A stretch of DNA of 64,000 nucleotides from Cololabis saira (GCF_033807715.1 NC_084591.1:48837415-48901414); one strand, 5' to 3'; shown: positions 33,900-44,563, counted from the first letter of the stretch. Notes: generated by a model from the sequence alone, not told the origin. A program made the numbers and translations.

Positions 33900-34350
33900 A
33901 TTACTTGCAACAACTCTCACAAACTTTAAATATCATTGCCATATCTGAAATGTGGCTCTACAGTGAAAATGGCACAGGTTTTAAAGTTTATGGTTATAAA
34001 AAACATAGGAAACAAAACTTTTTTGTGCACAAGAACATCAATTATAAGATTATAGAGACAATGTAAGCTGTCATGGATAAGATTTCTGAATGTTTGATTA
34101 TATAAATACCCTTGAAAAAAAGAACGTCTTTATGAGTTGCATTTATAGAGAACTAAGATCCTGTACAGAAGTGTTCAACAACTGGATGGAGGAAAAATTA
34201 ACAAAAAACAATCAAAAAGTTATATTCCAACCCAGTCTCACAGGAAAACGTGGTAGAGGCTACGTTGGTCCACATTGCAAAACGTGGCAATGTTTACGAT
34301 TTGCCCTCATAAAACGTGAGATGAGAACGCGTTCCGTGGCCCATTCATTT
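33900..34350 (+). pseudogene. LINE endonuclease fragment (left arm)
   Basis: Frames here contain LNIIAISEMWLYSENGTGFK and FVHKNINYKIIETM, then NWMEEKLTKNNQKVIF, as in the endonuclease region of fish LINEs. The GDF box that should follow is absent, so the homology ends abruptly. The twin is at 44858-45310. Confidence 0.55.
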
Positions 34351-35167
34351 TAATGGTTTTGTTAGGTTTCGTTTCTGTCACGTGACTTTCAAGCTTTCGG
34401 CTGTGGAGGAAAAATAAAATTGCTGCCATTTCTTTGATTCTCTGTCTACATTGCAATATTTTAAGATAGTTTCGCCATGAAAAGCAGATTTTATCATATT
34501 CATAGCAAGAAATATTGAAATTTCACAATATTTGTGTGTCTGCTTACCTCACGTCGAGCAACTTTTTTTTTTTTACTTACTCCTCTTCTGTGGCTCTCTC
34601 GTGGTAAAAACTTCTTCTTATAATTACCCGCGGCCCATTCTGACACCATGTGTTGTCTGTCTCAATATATATGTATATAGCAGACGAGGCGTGTAGCTGG
34701 TCTCATCAAGACGTTTATCTTGCTGTCATGGCAACAACAACAACTGACGCTTTGAGCTGGCGCTCTGCTGAAGCTACTGCGCATGTGCTAAGCACCTAGG
34801 GCATGCTGGGTAATGGAGTTCCTACACAGTAATCCATACAACACAGAAACCAAGTGGCTTATATGCTATTTTAATTACTTTTAATATTAGGTAGTTGTGT
34901 GAACTGTTAAGATATTATATTTTGTATAACTTTAGATGATATTATTTCAACATAGAACAACATAAAACGGCTTTTAGTGTCCCCAGGGTGAAACATTTCT
35001 TCTTTGAATTTCAGCACCCCAGTGTTTTTGTGAGACAATCCGGAAATTATTGCTCGCTCCAAAAAAAAGCATGTTGTTTTTTTATTATACCTTTTATTTG
35101 ACAAGGCAATCACTAAATTAATTAATTTTATGCTGCGTAAATGCAACCTATAAATAATTATCCATAC

Positions 35168-35639
35168 TGTTGTAGCCATTTCTTCATTTCTTATGCCTTA
35201 GTTTAGAAAAAAGTTTAGTTCAGGATGTTTATGAAGTTGATCTGTTACTTTGAATTATCTTGACTTGGTAATTAGTTTATGTTAAACAGTACCTGAGTTT
35301 ATTTATTGTTGGATGGGTGGGGCCGGGACACACCCCTCATGATTGGGACCGGTGTGGTGTGTAGGTGTGTGTGCGTCAGTCAGGCGGAAATGTCAGACAG
35401 GAGGCGGCTGTGGTTAAATGCCAATTTTGACCATTTCACGCTGTTTTAGTTACTTTTCTATATAGTTTTCGTTTCGTTGGATTTTTCCCTAATTGTGGAG
35501 CCGCATGGATTTATGATTGTAAGCCCCTTTTTTGGAAATAAATATTGGAAAAAAGGAAAAAGTCGCAACAGTGAAGTGTGTAAAATCCCCACGGTTATGC
35601 TTCCCGTCAATGGCATAGTGTTCCTCGGATGCCAGGACA
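35168..35639 (+). repeat. BEL 5' LTR
   Basis: This 472-bp LTR has TG...CA ends and an AATAAA polyadenylation signal (in ggaaataaatattgg). A recognisable tRNA primer-binding site is not evident directly after it. Confidence 0.95.
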
Positions 35640-35869
35640 TAAGTCAAAATTGCTTTGTTACTGGACTGACTGATACTGGATTAAAAAACATCACACAAAG
35701 AAGAGGATGGATTTCGCTTGTGGAGAGAGGAAAGAGACGGACGCGTGAGTAAAATACGGGCCGCCGCGTCCGCATGCTGGCTTTGTTTGCTTGCACTGGC
35801 GTTTGAAGTGACTGTCAACTCCTTGATCCTCTGTTTAATTTAATTATACAATATATTTCGTGGTGGAAA

Positions 35870-37627
35870 ATGGCAAGCCCTTCTGAGAAGGAAGAAGCTT
35901 TGGCGGAGGAGAGGAGATTGACGCAAACAATTAAAATGCGCCGAGGAAAGTTGTGCGCATTAACAAGGAAGAAGAATGAAGTTCTTGGCATGATAAAAAT
36001 GAATGAAAATAAAGAGATTGTCAAGAAATTTATGGACTCGTTTAATGAACTGCTGTCCTCCTTCATGGAGCTGCAGGTGACTGTGCAATCCCTACTAGAC
36101 CCGGACGAGAGGGAGGCTGATCACTCTTACTGGTATGAGCCGAAGTTAATTGAATTCAAAGAATTCCTGCACACAGCTGAGGCATGGATGCGCAAGGATG
36201 AAGATGGTACTGCTGTTGATAAAAATGATGATGATGATGATGATGATGGTGACGGTGGTGATGATGATGACGATGATGATGTCAGTGGTGATGTTGATGA
36301 TGGTGAAATGGCAGACACTGAGATTGGACCCAGTGCATCTCAAGTGTCTGGATCCTCCAGAATATCAGCTGCCTGTTTAGAGGCTGAAGCTGAGCGTGCT
36401 GCTCTAAGTGTGAAGGTCCAAACTTTGAAAGAGAAGCATGTGTTGGATATGGAGGAAACTTTGTTAAAGGCCCAGCAAGAAAGGCTTGCATTAGCAGCTG
36501 AATTGGCAGCTGCAGAAGCCAAAGCAAAGGTGCTGAAACGATCTGAAACAGGTTCAGTGCATATACCACCATTCACCATTCACAATTCTGCTTCATCTGT
36601 GTCCTCCTCCTCCTCCTCTTCCTCCTCTCCCATCGGAAAAAGCAAAACAAAGACACCAGTGCCAGAAAAGACCCAAGCACCTCTGAAAGCATCTGCTAAA
36701 AGAAAACATTTAATGAAAAAGGAACCCCGTACTGCCCCAATCACCAGCCATTTTCAGGAAAAATCAGCTGCTGTCCCAACTACAAGTCACATGCATGCCG
36801 GCAGCAGTGCTATACCAACTTACAGTCACACTGTCCCAACAAGCAGCATGGATGTGCTGGCAGATGTAATGAGGAGACAAAATGACATCACTGAGCTGTT
36901 AGTCAAGCAGCAAAGAGCCTCTCTTCTTCCAATAAAAGAAATTCCCATCTTTGACGGTGACCCGCTCCAATACTGTTCTTTTATCAAAGCTTTTGAGCAA
37001 GGCATTGTAAGCAGGACTGACAGTGCGCAGGACAAGCTTTATTATCTGGAGCAGTTCACGATGGGGCAACCCAGACAACTTGTGCGCAGCTGTCTGCATA
37101 TGGAACCTAAAAGAGGATATAATGAAGCTATAGAGCAGCTTGAATGGCATTTTGGGAACAAGGTGAAAATCATGTCAGCATTCATGAGCAAAGCTTTAAA
37201 CTGGCCAGCCATAAAGGCAGAAGATGGAGCGGCTTTGAGATCTTACTCACTCTTTCTCCGAAGCTGCTACAACACCATGTCTGAGGTTGACTTTGTGGAT
37301 GAATTGGAAAATGCATCGCATTTGAGGACAATAGTTTCAAAGTTACCCTTTAAGTTGCGTGACAGCTGGAGAACCACTGTATATGACATTCAGGAAACCA
37401 AGGGCAGAAGAGCAAAGTTTAAAGATCTTCTCCACTTCATTGAGAAAAAGACTCGTGTTCTGCTTGATCCCATCTTTGGAGAACTTAATACCCCAGTGGA
37501 CAATAAAGCTAAAGCTGCACTAAAGGTGCGCCAAAGACCAGCAGGGGGAGCAGTTTTGCCACCGCAGTTGCCACCATCTCTGGTCAGGCCAAAAGCAAAG
37601 CAGCTTTGGAGCACAAGCAAAGCGTAA
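35870..37627 (+). CDS. gag: BEL/Pao Gag polyprotein
   Basis: The 585-residue protein forms the particle of the retrotransposon. Residues 1-75 are charged and helical. Residues 110-148 form an acidic tract dominated by aspartate, encoded by GAT repeats. Residues 185-225 are an Ala/Glu-rich coiled-coil candidate, and 245-340 is a Ser/Thr/Pro-rich linker. From about residue 351 (PIKEIPIFDGDPLQY) to 545 it matches the DUF1759 capsid-like domain of BEL Gag. The usual zinc knuckles are not in this frame but at the start of pol, in the -1 frame. The start chosen is the first ATG of the frame, 230 bases after the LTR. Confidence 0.92.
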   Translation: MASPSEKEEALAEERRLTQTIKMRRGKLCALTRKKNEVLGMIKMNENKEIVKKFMDSFNELLSSFMELQVTVQSLLDPDEREADHSYWYEPKLIEFKEFLHTAEAWMRKDEDGTAVDKNDDDDDDDGDGGDDDDDDDVSGDVDDGEMADTEIGPSASQVSGSSRISAACLEAEAERAALSVKVQTLKEKHVLDMEETLLKAQQERLALAAELAAAEAKAKVLKRSETGSVHIPPFTIHNSASSVSSSSSSSSSPIGKSKTKTPVPEKTQAPLKASAKRKHLMKKEPRTAPITSHFQEKSAAVPTTSHMHAGSSAIPTYSHTVPTSSMDVLADVMRRQNDITELLVKQQRASLLPIKEIPIFDGDPLQYCSFIKAFEQGIVSRTDSAQDKLYYLEQFTMGQPRQLVRSCLHMEPKRGYNEAIEQLEWHFGNKVKIMSAFMSKALNWPAIKAEDGAALRSYSLFLRSCYNTMSEVDFVDELENASHLRTIVSKLPFKLRDSWRTTVYDIQETKGRRAKFKDLLHFIEKKTRVLLDPIFGELNTPVDNKAKAALKVRQRPAGGAVLPPQLPPSLVRPKAKQLWSTSKA

Positions 37628-40600
37628 ACCATGCATTTAAAAGACCCTGCATGTTTTGTGGAAAAAACCACACAATGGAAGTGTGTGACGTGCTTAAGCT
37701 TAGGCCCAACCAAGAAAAGGTGCAGTACTTGAAGGATAATGGATTATGTTTTGGATGCCTAGAAAAGGGACATATGAGCAGGGCCTGTAAAAAGCGCATG
37801 ACATGTCAAATCTGCAGCAAGATCCACCCAACTATCTTGCACATTGAAACCAAGGAAAAGCAGAGACAAGAGCCAGCCCAAGCAGAGCGCCCAGAAGCCA
37901 CCATGTCCAGCGCTTTGGTCTCCTTGAACACTGGTAGCCACACTGGGGCCGGCGCAAAGGAGTGTGCACTTTCAATAGTCCCAGTGAAGGTTAAGCTAGG
38001 CAATGGGACAAAAACTGTAACGACATACGCTTTTCTTGATGGAGGAAGCACAGCAACATTCTGCTCAGAGGCTTTAATGCATCAGTTGAATGCTAAAGGA
38101 AAGAGAGTTAGCATACTGCTAAAAACCATGGGACAGGCGAGACCAGTGACTAGTTACAAAATACCTGGGTTACAAGTTGCTGCTCTGAAAGGCAAAGCCT
38201 TCCTGAAGTTACCTGATGTCTATACGCATGGAAATATCCCAGTCACTACAGCAAACATTCCTCAGGAGGAAGACATTAAGAAATGGCCTTACCTGCAGAA
38301 GCTTGACTTGGCACGCATTGACGCTGGCATTGGGCTGCTCATAGGTGTTGATGCTCCAAAGGCCATGGAACCGCTGAGAGTCATAAACAGTGAGGGTAGT
38401 GGGCCCTACGCTGTTGAGACTCTGCTGGGATGGGTCATCAACGGTCCTCTTGGCTCAAATGGAAGTGGAGATGGAAATTCTGGTGTGGTGCAGGTCAATC
38501 GAATTTCCATAGAGGACCTGTTAGTCCAGCAGTACAACCAGGACTTTGTTGAACAACACAGCAGTGACAAGGATGAGATGTCAGTTGAAGATCGGCAGTT
38601 TGTGGACATAGTGTCGAAGTCAGCTGTGCTGAAGAACGGCCATTACAGCTTGAAGCTGCCTTTCCGCAACTCGAATGTGTGCCTGCCCAACAACAAAGCC
38701 GTAGCCCTGCAAAGAGCACATCACCTCATAAAAAGGTTCAAGAAAGACCTGAAGTTCTTTAGTGAGTACAAGGACTTCATGAGCGATGTTATCTCAAAAG
38801 GATATGCAGAAGTGATTCCACAAGATCAGCTGGGACATGAATATGGGAAAGTGTGGTTTGTACCACATCATGGAGTCTATCACCCACGTAAGAAAACCTT
38901 ACGTGTGGTGTTTGATTGTGCATCAGCATATGGTGGAACCTCCCTGAACAAGGAACTTTTGCAAGGTCCCGACTTGACAAACTCACTCTTGGGTGTGTTG
39001 CATCGATTCCGCCAGGGCCCCATAGCATTCATGACCGACATCGAAGGAATGTTCCACCAGGTGAAGGTGGCAAGTGAGGATGTCAACTTCCTGCGCTTTC
39101 TCTGGTGGCCAGATGGGGACATCACCAAAGATTTGGTTGAGCACAGAATGACTGTCCACATCTTCGGAGCTGTGTCATCTCCAAGCTGTGCCACATTTGC
39201 CCTGTTGAAAACAGCTGATGACCACCAAAATGAATACCCACCTGAGGTAGCGAACACCGTTCGACAGAATTTCTACGTTGATGACTGCTTAAAATCTGTC
39301 AACACAGTAGACCAGGCAACATCACTGTACCAACACCTCACAGAGCTGTGCGAGAAAGGAGGATTCCGCCTCAACAAGTGGGTAAGCAACCATCGGTCTG
39401 TCCTGGCTGCCATCCCTGAAGATCAACGGGCTAAAGGCGTAAAAACATTGGACCTTGACAAAGACCAGCTTCCGATGGAGAGAGCACTTGGAGCTCAGTG
39501 GAACGTGGAACAGGACACATTTACCTTCAGCATAGAGGTAAAATCACACTCAGTCACCCGACGTGGTGTCTTGTCCATCGTTAGCTCGGTGTATGACCCT
39601 CTAGGTTTCTTGGCACCGGTTGTACTCCCTGCAAAACAACTCCTGCAAGGCCTGTGCAAGACAAAGCTGGGATGGGACGACCCAGTACCACAAGAAACTG
39701 CTCAAGTATGGCAGAAATGGCTGGACGAGTTACCGCTACTGGATGCATTCAGTATCAACAGAAGCTTTGCACCCAAAGACTTTGGACAAATAATGGCAGC
39801 ACAGTTGCACCATTTCTGTGATGCTAGTGAATCTGGGTATGGTTTGGTGTCTTACCTCCGGCTATCGAACACCAGGGGAGAAGTGAGCGTCGCCTTTGTC
39901 ACTGGAAAGGCCAGGGTAGCACCGCTGAAGCAAACAACCATACCCAGGTTGGAACTTGCAGCAGCAGTCTTAGCTGCACGCATGGACAAGATGCTGAAAA
40001 CAGAATTAGAACTTTGCAGGGAAAAGTCAGTCTTCTGGACAGACAGCAAGACAGTTCTTCAGTATATTGGCAGCAACACAAGGAGATTCAAAACATACGT
40101 GGCAAACAGAGTCTCCATAATCCAAGAGCTGTCAGAAGTGGAGCAATGGCGGCACATCAGTACCAAACTCAATCCAGCGGATACAGCATCACGTGGTGTG
40201 CGGGCTGAAGTTTTCCTTCGAACCTTGTCGTGGATCAATGGACCATGTTTTCTCTCCAAACCTCAATCACACTGGCCAGGAACAACCGAAGTGGATGGTG
40301 TTCCTGATGATGATCCGGAAGTTAAGGGTGAGGTAATTGCCTGTGCTGTGGCGCTGGACGAGAAGGAAAGTCCCACAGGCAAACTCTTGGCCTACTTCTC
40401 CAAGTGGACAGACCTCACAAGAGCTGTGGCCTGGATACTGAAGTATAGGGAGCTACTGCATCAGCGAAGCAAGCAAAGAAAGCAGACTTCCCCCGAACTC
40501 AAAGTAAATCAGAGAAGTAGCACTTCAAGATTGTCTGTGGATGATCTGAGTGGAGCTGTAAAGGCCATCGTTTGTTTTGTGCAGCGGCAGACGTATCCAG

Positions 40601-41898
40601 AGGAAATCGAAGCTTTACAGAAGGGCACTTTGAAGAAAACCAGCCATCTGTTTAGGCTTGACCCTGTGTTGGTCGATGGAGTTTTGAGAGTCGGCGGTAG
40701 GTTGAGCAGGTCTGCTCTTCCTGAAGAGACAAAGCACCCGATGATTCTGCCAAAGAACAGTCATGTCACAAAACTCATTCTGCGTCACATCCATCAGAAG
40801 GTTGGTCATGGCGGCAGAAATCACATGCTGTCTACTCTTCGTCGTCGGTACTGGATACCGCATGCCAACACTGCTGCCAGAGCTGTCATCAGGGAATGTT
40901 TGGATTGCCAACGACAACGGCAGAAACCTGGTGAGCAAAAGATGTCGGACCTCCCTGTAGACAGAATCACAGCAGACCTCCCACCATTCACATGCGTCGG
41001 AGTGGACTACTTCGGTCCGCTGGAAGTGAAAAGAGGCAGAAGCACTGTGAAGAGGTATGGTGTCCTGTTTACATGTTTGACATCTCGTGCAATCCATCTT
41101 GAGGTGGCTCACACGTTAAACACTGACTCATGCATAAACGCCATACGGAGGTTTGTCTGTCGCAGGGGTCAGGTCAAAGAGATAAGATCCGACAACGGAA
41201 CAAACTTTGTCAGCTCTGACCGTGAACTGAAGCAAGCCGTCAGAGAGTTTAATTTAAACAAGATGCAAGACTCTCTCATGCAAGACGGTATCAAGTGGAC
41301 CTTCAATCCCCCACATGGAGCACACCATGGGGGAGTTTGGGAGCGATTAGTGCAGCAGGTCAAACGAGTTCTTTGCACAGTGGTAAGGCAGCAAGTGCTG
41401 GATGACGAGGCCTTACATACTGCTTTGTGTGAAGTGGAGGCAGTCTTGAATGACCGCCCTATTACGCCGTCTACCGACGACCCTAATGATCTCGAGGCAC
41501 TAACCCCAAACCACCTTTTGCAGCTAAAAGCAAGACCTCTGATGCCACCTGGCTTGTTTGTAAAGGAAGACCAATACACCCGCAGACGGTGGAGGCAGGT
41601 CCAATATATAGCGGACCTATTTTGGAAAAGGTGGATAAAAGAGTACCTTCCGCTCATGCAATCCCATCAGAAGTGGAACAAGACACGAAGGAGCTTTGCA
41701 GTAGGAGACCTGGTACTTGTCATGGATGAGTCGGCACCCAGGAATTCATGGCCGCTGGGACGGGTCATAGAAACCATCGCAGACTCAAAGGGACTTGTTC
41801 GTCGCGTCCGTCTGAGGACGCAAACAACGGAGCTGGAACGACCCATCACCAAGCTATGTCTTCTGTTGGAGGGGGTGCCTGCTGACGGAGCCTGCTGA
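37606..41898 (+). CDS. pol: BEL/Pao Pol polyprotein
   Basis: 1430 residues are open without a stop. In order: two zinc knuckles (CMFCGKNHTMEVC at 15-27 and CFGCLEKGHMSRAC at 48-61); an aspartic protease with LDGGS near 143; reverse transcriptase with MTDIEGMFHQVKV and the catalytic FYVDD at 556-560; RNase H with D739, E783 and D813; integrase with a His/Cys zinc domain near 1065-1110 and catalytic D1134, D1196 and E1246; and a C-terminal DUF5641-type domain. The frame overlaps gag by 22 bases in the -1 frame and is open from 37513, so translation probably comes by frameshift or after a one-base loss, not from this ATG. All catalytic residues I can check are present. Confidence 0.95.
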   Translation: MEHKQSVNHAFKRPCMFCGKNHTMEVCDVLKLRPNQEKVQYLKDNGLCFGCLEKGHMSRACKKRMTCQICSKIHPTILHIETKEKQRQEPAQAERPEATMSSALVSLNTGSHTGAGAKECALSIVPVKVKLGNGTKTVTTYAFLDGGSTATFCSEALMHQLNAKGKRVSILLKTMGQARPVTSYKIPGLQVAALKGKAFLKLPDVYTHGNIPVTTANIPQEEDIKKWPYLQKLDLARIDAGIGLLIGVDAPKAMEPLRVINSEGSGPYAVETLLGWVINGPLGSNGSGDGNSGVVQVNRISIEDLLVQQYNQDFVEQHSSDKDEMSVEDRQFVDIVSKSAVLKNGHYSLKLPFRNSNVCLPNNKAVALQRAHHLIKRFKKDLKFFSEYKDFMSDVISKGYAEVIPQDQLGHEYGKVWFVPHHGVYHPRKKTLRVVFDCASAYGGTSLNKELLQGPDLTNSLLGVLHRFRQGPIAFMTDIEGMFHQVKVASEDVNFLRFLWWPDGDITKDLVEHRMTVHIFGAVSSPSCATFALLKTADDHQNEYPPEVANTVRQNFYVDDCLKSVNTVDQATSLYQHLTELCEKGGFRLNKWVSNHRSVLAAIPEDQRAKGVKTLDLDKDQLPMERALGAQWNVEQDTFTFSIEVKSHSVTRRGVLSIVSSVYDPLGFLAPVVLPAKQLLQGLCKTKLGWDDPVPQETAQVWQKWLDELPLLDAFSINRSFAPKDFGQIMAAQLHHFCDASESGYGLVSYLRLSNTRGEVSVAFVTGKARVAPLKQTTIPRLELAAAVLAARMDKMLKTELELCREKSVFWTDSKTVLQYIGSNTRRFKTYVANRVSIIQELSEVEQWRHISTKLNPADTASRGVRAEVFLRTLSWINGPCFLSKPQSHWPGTTEVDGVPDDDPEVKGEVIACAVALDEKESPTGKLLAYFSKWTDLTRAVAWILKYRELLHQRSKQRKQTSPELKVNQRSSTSRLSVDDLSGAVKAIVCFVQRQTYPEEIEALQKGTLKKTSHLFRLDPVLVDGVLRVGGRLSRSALPEETKHPMILPKNSHVTKLILRHIHQKVGHGGRNHMLSTLRRRYWIPHANTAARAVIRECLDCQRQRQKPGEQKMSDLPVDRITADLPPFTCVGVDYFGPLEVKRGRSTVKRYGVLFTCLTSRAIHLEVAHTLNTDSCINAIRRFVCRRGQVKEIRSDNGTNFVSSDRELKQAVREFNLNKMQDSLMQDGIKWTFNPPHGAHHGGVWERLVQQVKRVLCTVVRQQVLDDEALHTALCEVEAVLNDRPITPSTDDPNDLEALTPNHLLQLKARPLMPPGLFVKEDQYTRRRWRQVQYIADLFWKRWIKEYLPLMQSHQKWNKTRRSFAVGDLVLVMDESAPRNSWPLGRVIETIADSKGLVRRVRLRTQTTELERPITKLCLLLEGVPADGAC

Positions 41899-42041
41899 CG
41901 GAGCCTGCTGACGGAGCCTGCTGACGGAGCCTGCTGTTGGAGCCTGCTGTTGGAGCCTGCTGATGGAGCCTGCTGATGGAGCATGCTGATGGAGCCTGCT
42001 GTTGGAGCCTGCTGATGGAGCCTGCTGTTGGAGCCTGCTGG
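41877..42041 (+). repeat. 15-bp minisatellite at the end of BEL pol
   Basis: About eleven units of the type ggagcctgctgacg(g) or ggagcctgctgttg(g) start in the last pol codons and continue past the stop at 41896-41898. Since the unit is a multiple of three, copy-number changes would not shift the frame but the stop lies in the first units. Confidence 0.9.
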
Positions 42042-42424
42042 GGTCTGAAGTCTACAGCTACATGTACACTGACAAACACGCCTCATCATACTTGCATTCA
42101 GTACACTAATGCACGATACAGTTTCTCATAATGCACATACCCTTTGCACACATGCATGCATTTCATTATGCATGTCATTTTTGTTTTATTTTTGAGTCCT
42201 ATGGAAGAGGAACGAAGACCTCGGTTTGCCTTCTTTAAGGCTTATGGACTAATGTAAAGACATTTAGTAGTAAAAAGAAAAAAAAAGGTTGCAAAATACT
42301 GCACATAATGGATGTAAAACATGCTATGTTTAGGACTCACTCCATCCTGGTAAGGCTACTTTGTGTGTTATGGCTATTCAATTTAGTTTGTAATTAATCG
42401 CTAAGCAATAATTAGGGGCCGGAA
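42042..42424 (+). other. BEL 3' untranslated region
   Basis: AT-rich noncoding sequence lies between the minisatellite and the 3' LTR. The last bases, taggggccggaa, are a plausible polypurine tract for plus-strand priming. Confidence 0.7.
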
Positions 42425-42896
42425 TGTTGTAGCCATTTCTTCATTTCTTATGCCTTAGTTTAGAAAAAAGTTTAGTTCAGGATGTTTATGAAGTTGATCT
42501 GTTACTTTGAATTATCTTGACTTGGTAATTAGTTTATGTTAAACAGTACCTGAGTTTATTTATTGTTGGATGGGTGGGGCCGGGACACACCCCTCATGAT
42601 TGGGACCGGTGTGGTGTGTAGGTGTGTGTGCGTCAGTCAGGCGGAAATGTCAGACAGGAGGCGGCTGTGGTTAAATGCCAATTTTGACCATTTCACGCTG
42701 TTTTAGTTACTTTTCTATATAGTTTTCGTTTCGTTGGATTTTTCCCTAATTGTGGAGCCGCATGGATTTATGATTGTAAGCCCCTTTTTTGGAAATAAAT
42801 ATTGGAAAAAAGGAAAAAGTCGCAACAGTGAAGTGTGTAAAATCCCCACGGTTATGCTTCCCGTCAATGGCATAGTGTTCCTCGGATGCCAGGACA
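42425..42896 (+). repeat. BEL 3' LTR
   Basis: It is 472 bp long and I found no difference from the 5' LTR on reading through both. Confidence 0.95.
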
Positions 42897-43090
42897 CATA
42901 CATATAGAATATATTGGACACTGGACAATGTAAACCTTTTTTTTGGTAATGAATTATCTCTGGCTTGACAGCTCGTTTAGTGTATGTGGTGGTTTTATTT
43001 TGGAGGGGTGCAGCGTAAGCAATAATATTAAGACTTATTATTTTATCCGAAAACAATTGCATTTTTGAGGCGCATAACTTACTCGAAAAG

Positions 43091-43118
43091 TTGATGATGG
43101 ATGATGATGATGAGGAGG

Positions 43119-43171
<53 letters not shown>

Positions 43172-43377
43172 TATGACGACGATTACGACGACGACGATGA
43201 TGGTGATGATGATGATGAAGGTGATGGTGATGATGATGATGAAGGTGATGATGAAGGTGATGGTGGTGGTGATGATGATGATGGTGATGAGGATGAGGAT
43301 GATGGTGATGGTGATGGTGATGATGATGATGATGATGATGAGGATGAGGATGATGATGATGATGATGATGATGAGGA
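43091..43377 (+). repeat. (GAT)n-rich microsatellite in the palindrome spacer
   Basis: Interrupted GAT/GAG/GGT triplets span nearly 290 bases, starting at the very end of the left arm. All six frames are open over long stretches (poly-Asp, poly-Met, poly-His, poly-Ile), which is a property of the repeat and not evidence for a gene. Confidence 0.95.
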
Positions 43378-43559
43378 TCACATATCGGCCAATCAGCTAC
43401 TAGTATCACTTCCTGTTTAGTGTTGAAGTTTGACGCGGCGCCACGGCCACGCCATTTCACGAAAAATCACGATTTTGATAACTTTCATGGTTAACGTCTT
43501 TTGTGTCTCCTGAGCGAGTTTTATGTCGAACGGACGATCCTGCTAGGAGGAGTTCGTTA

Positions 43560-43880
43560 AAGTACGACACGTGAAAATGGCATCAATTGCGCCAAAATTA
43601 CACGATTAATTCAAAATGGCCAACTTCCTGTCGGGTTTCGGCCATGGCGCCAAGAGACTTTTTTTAAAGTTGCGACATGATACAGGTGTGTACCGATTTT
43701 CGTGCATCTACGTCAAACCGTATCGTGGGGCTTGAGGCACAAAGTTTTCTAGGGGGCGCTGGTGAGCCATTAGGCCACGCCCCTTTTTGACACTATTAGA
43801 ATACGTAATTTTTCGCCACATGGGACGTGCGTGCCAAGTTTCACAACTTTTCGAGTAAGTTATGCGCCTCAAAAATGCAA
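43560..43880 (+). repeat. GGGCCC-ended repeat, internal fragment
   Basis: It holds the ggcgccaagagactttt and ttctagggggcgctgg blocks of the family at 16178-17840. It runs across the start of the right arm (43844), so the palindrome boundary falls inside this older repeat. Confidence 0.7.
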
Positions 43881-44370
43881 TTGTTTTTGGATAAAATAAT
43901 AAGTCTTAATATTATTGCTTACGCTGCACCCCTCCAAAATAAAACCACCACATACACTAAACGATCTGGCGAGCTGTCAAGCCAGAGATAATTAATTACC
44001 AAAAAAAAGGTTTACATTGTCCAGTGTCCAATATATTCTATATGTATGGATAATTATTTATAGGTTGCATTTACGCAGCATAAAATTAATTAATTTAGTG
44101 ATTGCCTTGTCAAATAAAAGGTATAATAAAAAAACAACATGCTTTTTTTTGGAGCGAGCAATAATTTCCGGATTGTCTCACAAAAACACGGGGGTGCTGA
44201 AATTCAAAGAAGAAATGTGTGACCCTGGGGACACTAAAAGCCGTTTTATGTTGTTCTATGTTGAAATAATATCATCTAAAGTTATACAAAATATAATATC
44301 TTAACAGTTCACACAACTACCTAATATTAAAAGTAATTAAAATAGCATATAAGCCACTTGGTTTCTGTGT

Positions 44371-44563
44371 TGTATGGATTACTGTGTAGGAACTCCATTA
44401 CCCAGCATGCCCTAGGTGCTTAGCACATGCGCAGTAGCTTCAGCAGAGCGCCAGCTCAAAGCGTCAGTTGTTGTTGTTGCCATGACAGCAAGATAAACGT
44501 CTTGATGAGACCAGCTACACGCCTCGTCTGCTATATACATATATATTGAGACAGACAACACAT
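44371..44563 (+). repeat. Possible short LTR in the right arm
   Basis: The stretch from tgttgtatggattactg to acagacaacaca has TG...CA ends and is followed by tggtgtcagaatggg, which resembles a tRNA primer-binding site. The mirrored copy lies in the left arm. No second LTR or TSD was found, so the limits are tentative. Confidence 0.3.

Larger units (their letters stand above)
35168..42896 (+). mobile_element. Full-length BEL/Pao LTR retrotransposon, TSD CATAC
   Basis: It is 7,729 bp long with two 472-bp LTRs (35168-35639 and 42425-42896) that begin TGTTGTAGCC, end GCCAGGACA and look identical base for base on reading. CATAC flanks it at 35163-35167 and 42897-42901. Inside are gag and pol in overlapping frames, then a 15-bp minisatellite, a 3' UTR and a purine-rich tract (aggggccggaa) just before the 3' LTR. 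The palindrome's right arm shows the empty site. Identical LTRs imply a very recent insertion. Confidence 0.97.
32782..43093 (+). repeat. Left arm of a large inverted duplication (split by the BEL element)
   Basis: 32782-35167 joined to 42902-43093 is the reverse complement of 43844-46429. Without the BEL insertion and its duplicated CATAC the left arm is 2,578 bases; the right arm is 2,586. The 8-base difference is a single indel (extra tctggcga near 43967 in the right arm). Other differences are scattered single bases. The arm holds a piece of the 46294-46635 LTR, a Rex3 5' end, LINE ORF fragments and an LTR-like segment. Confidence 0.95.

Noticed and set aside
34860..35167. Palindrome arms as the TIRs of a giant DNA transposon
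   Set aside because: The arms contain truncated LINE and LTR pieces, one edge lies within a solo LTR, and no TSD or transposase is present, so a segmental inverted duplication fits better.
43038..43460. Long overlapping open frames rich in His, Asp, Ile or Met
   Set aside because: They are the GAT microsatellite read in different frames; no start context, domain or conserved flank supports a gene.
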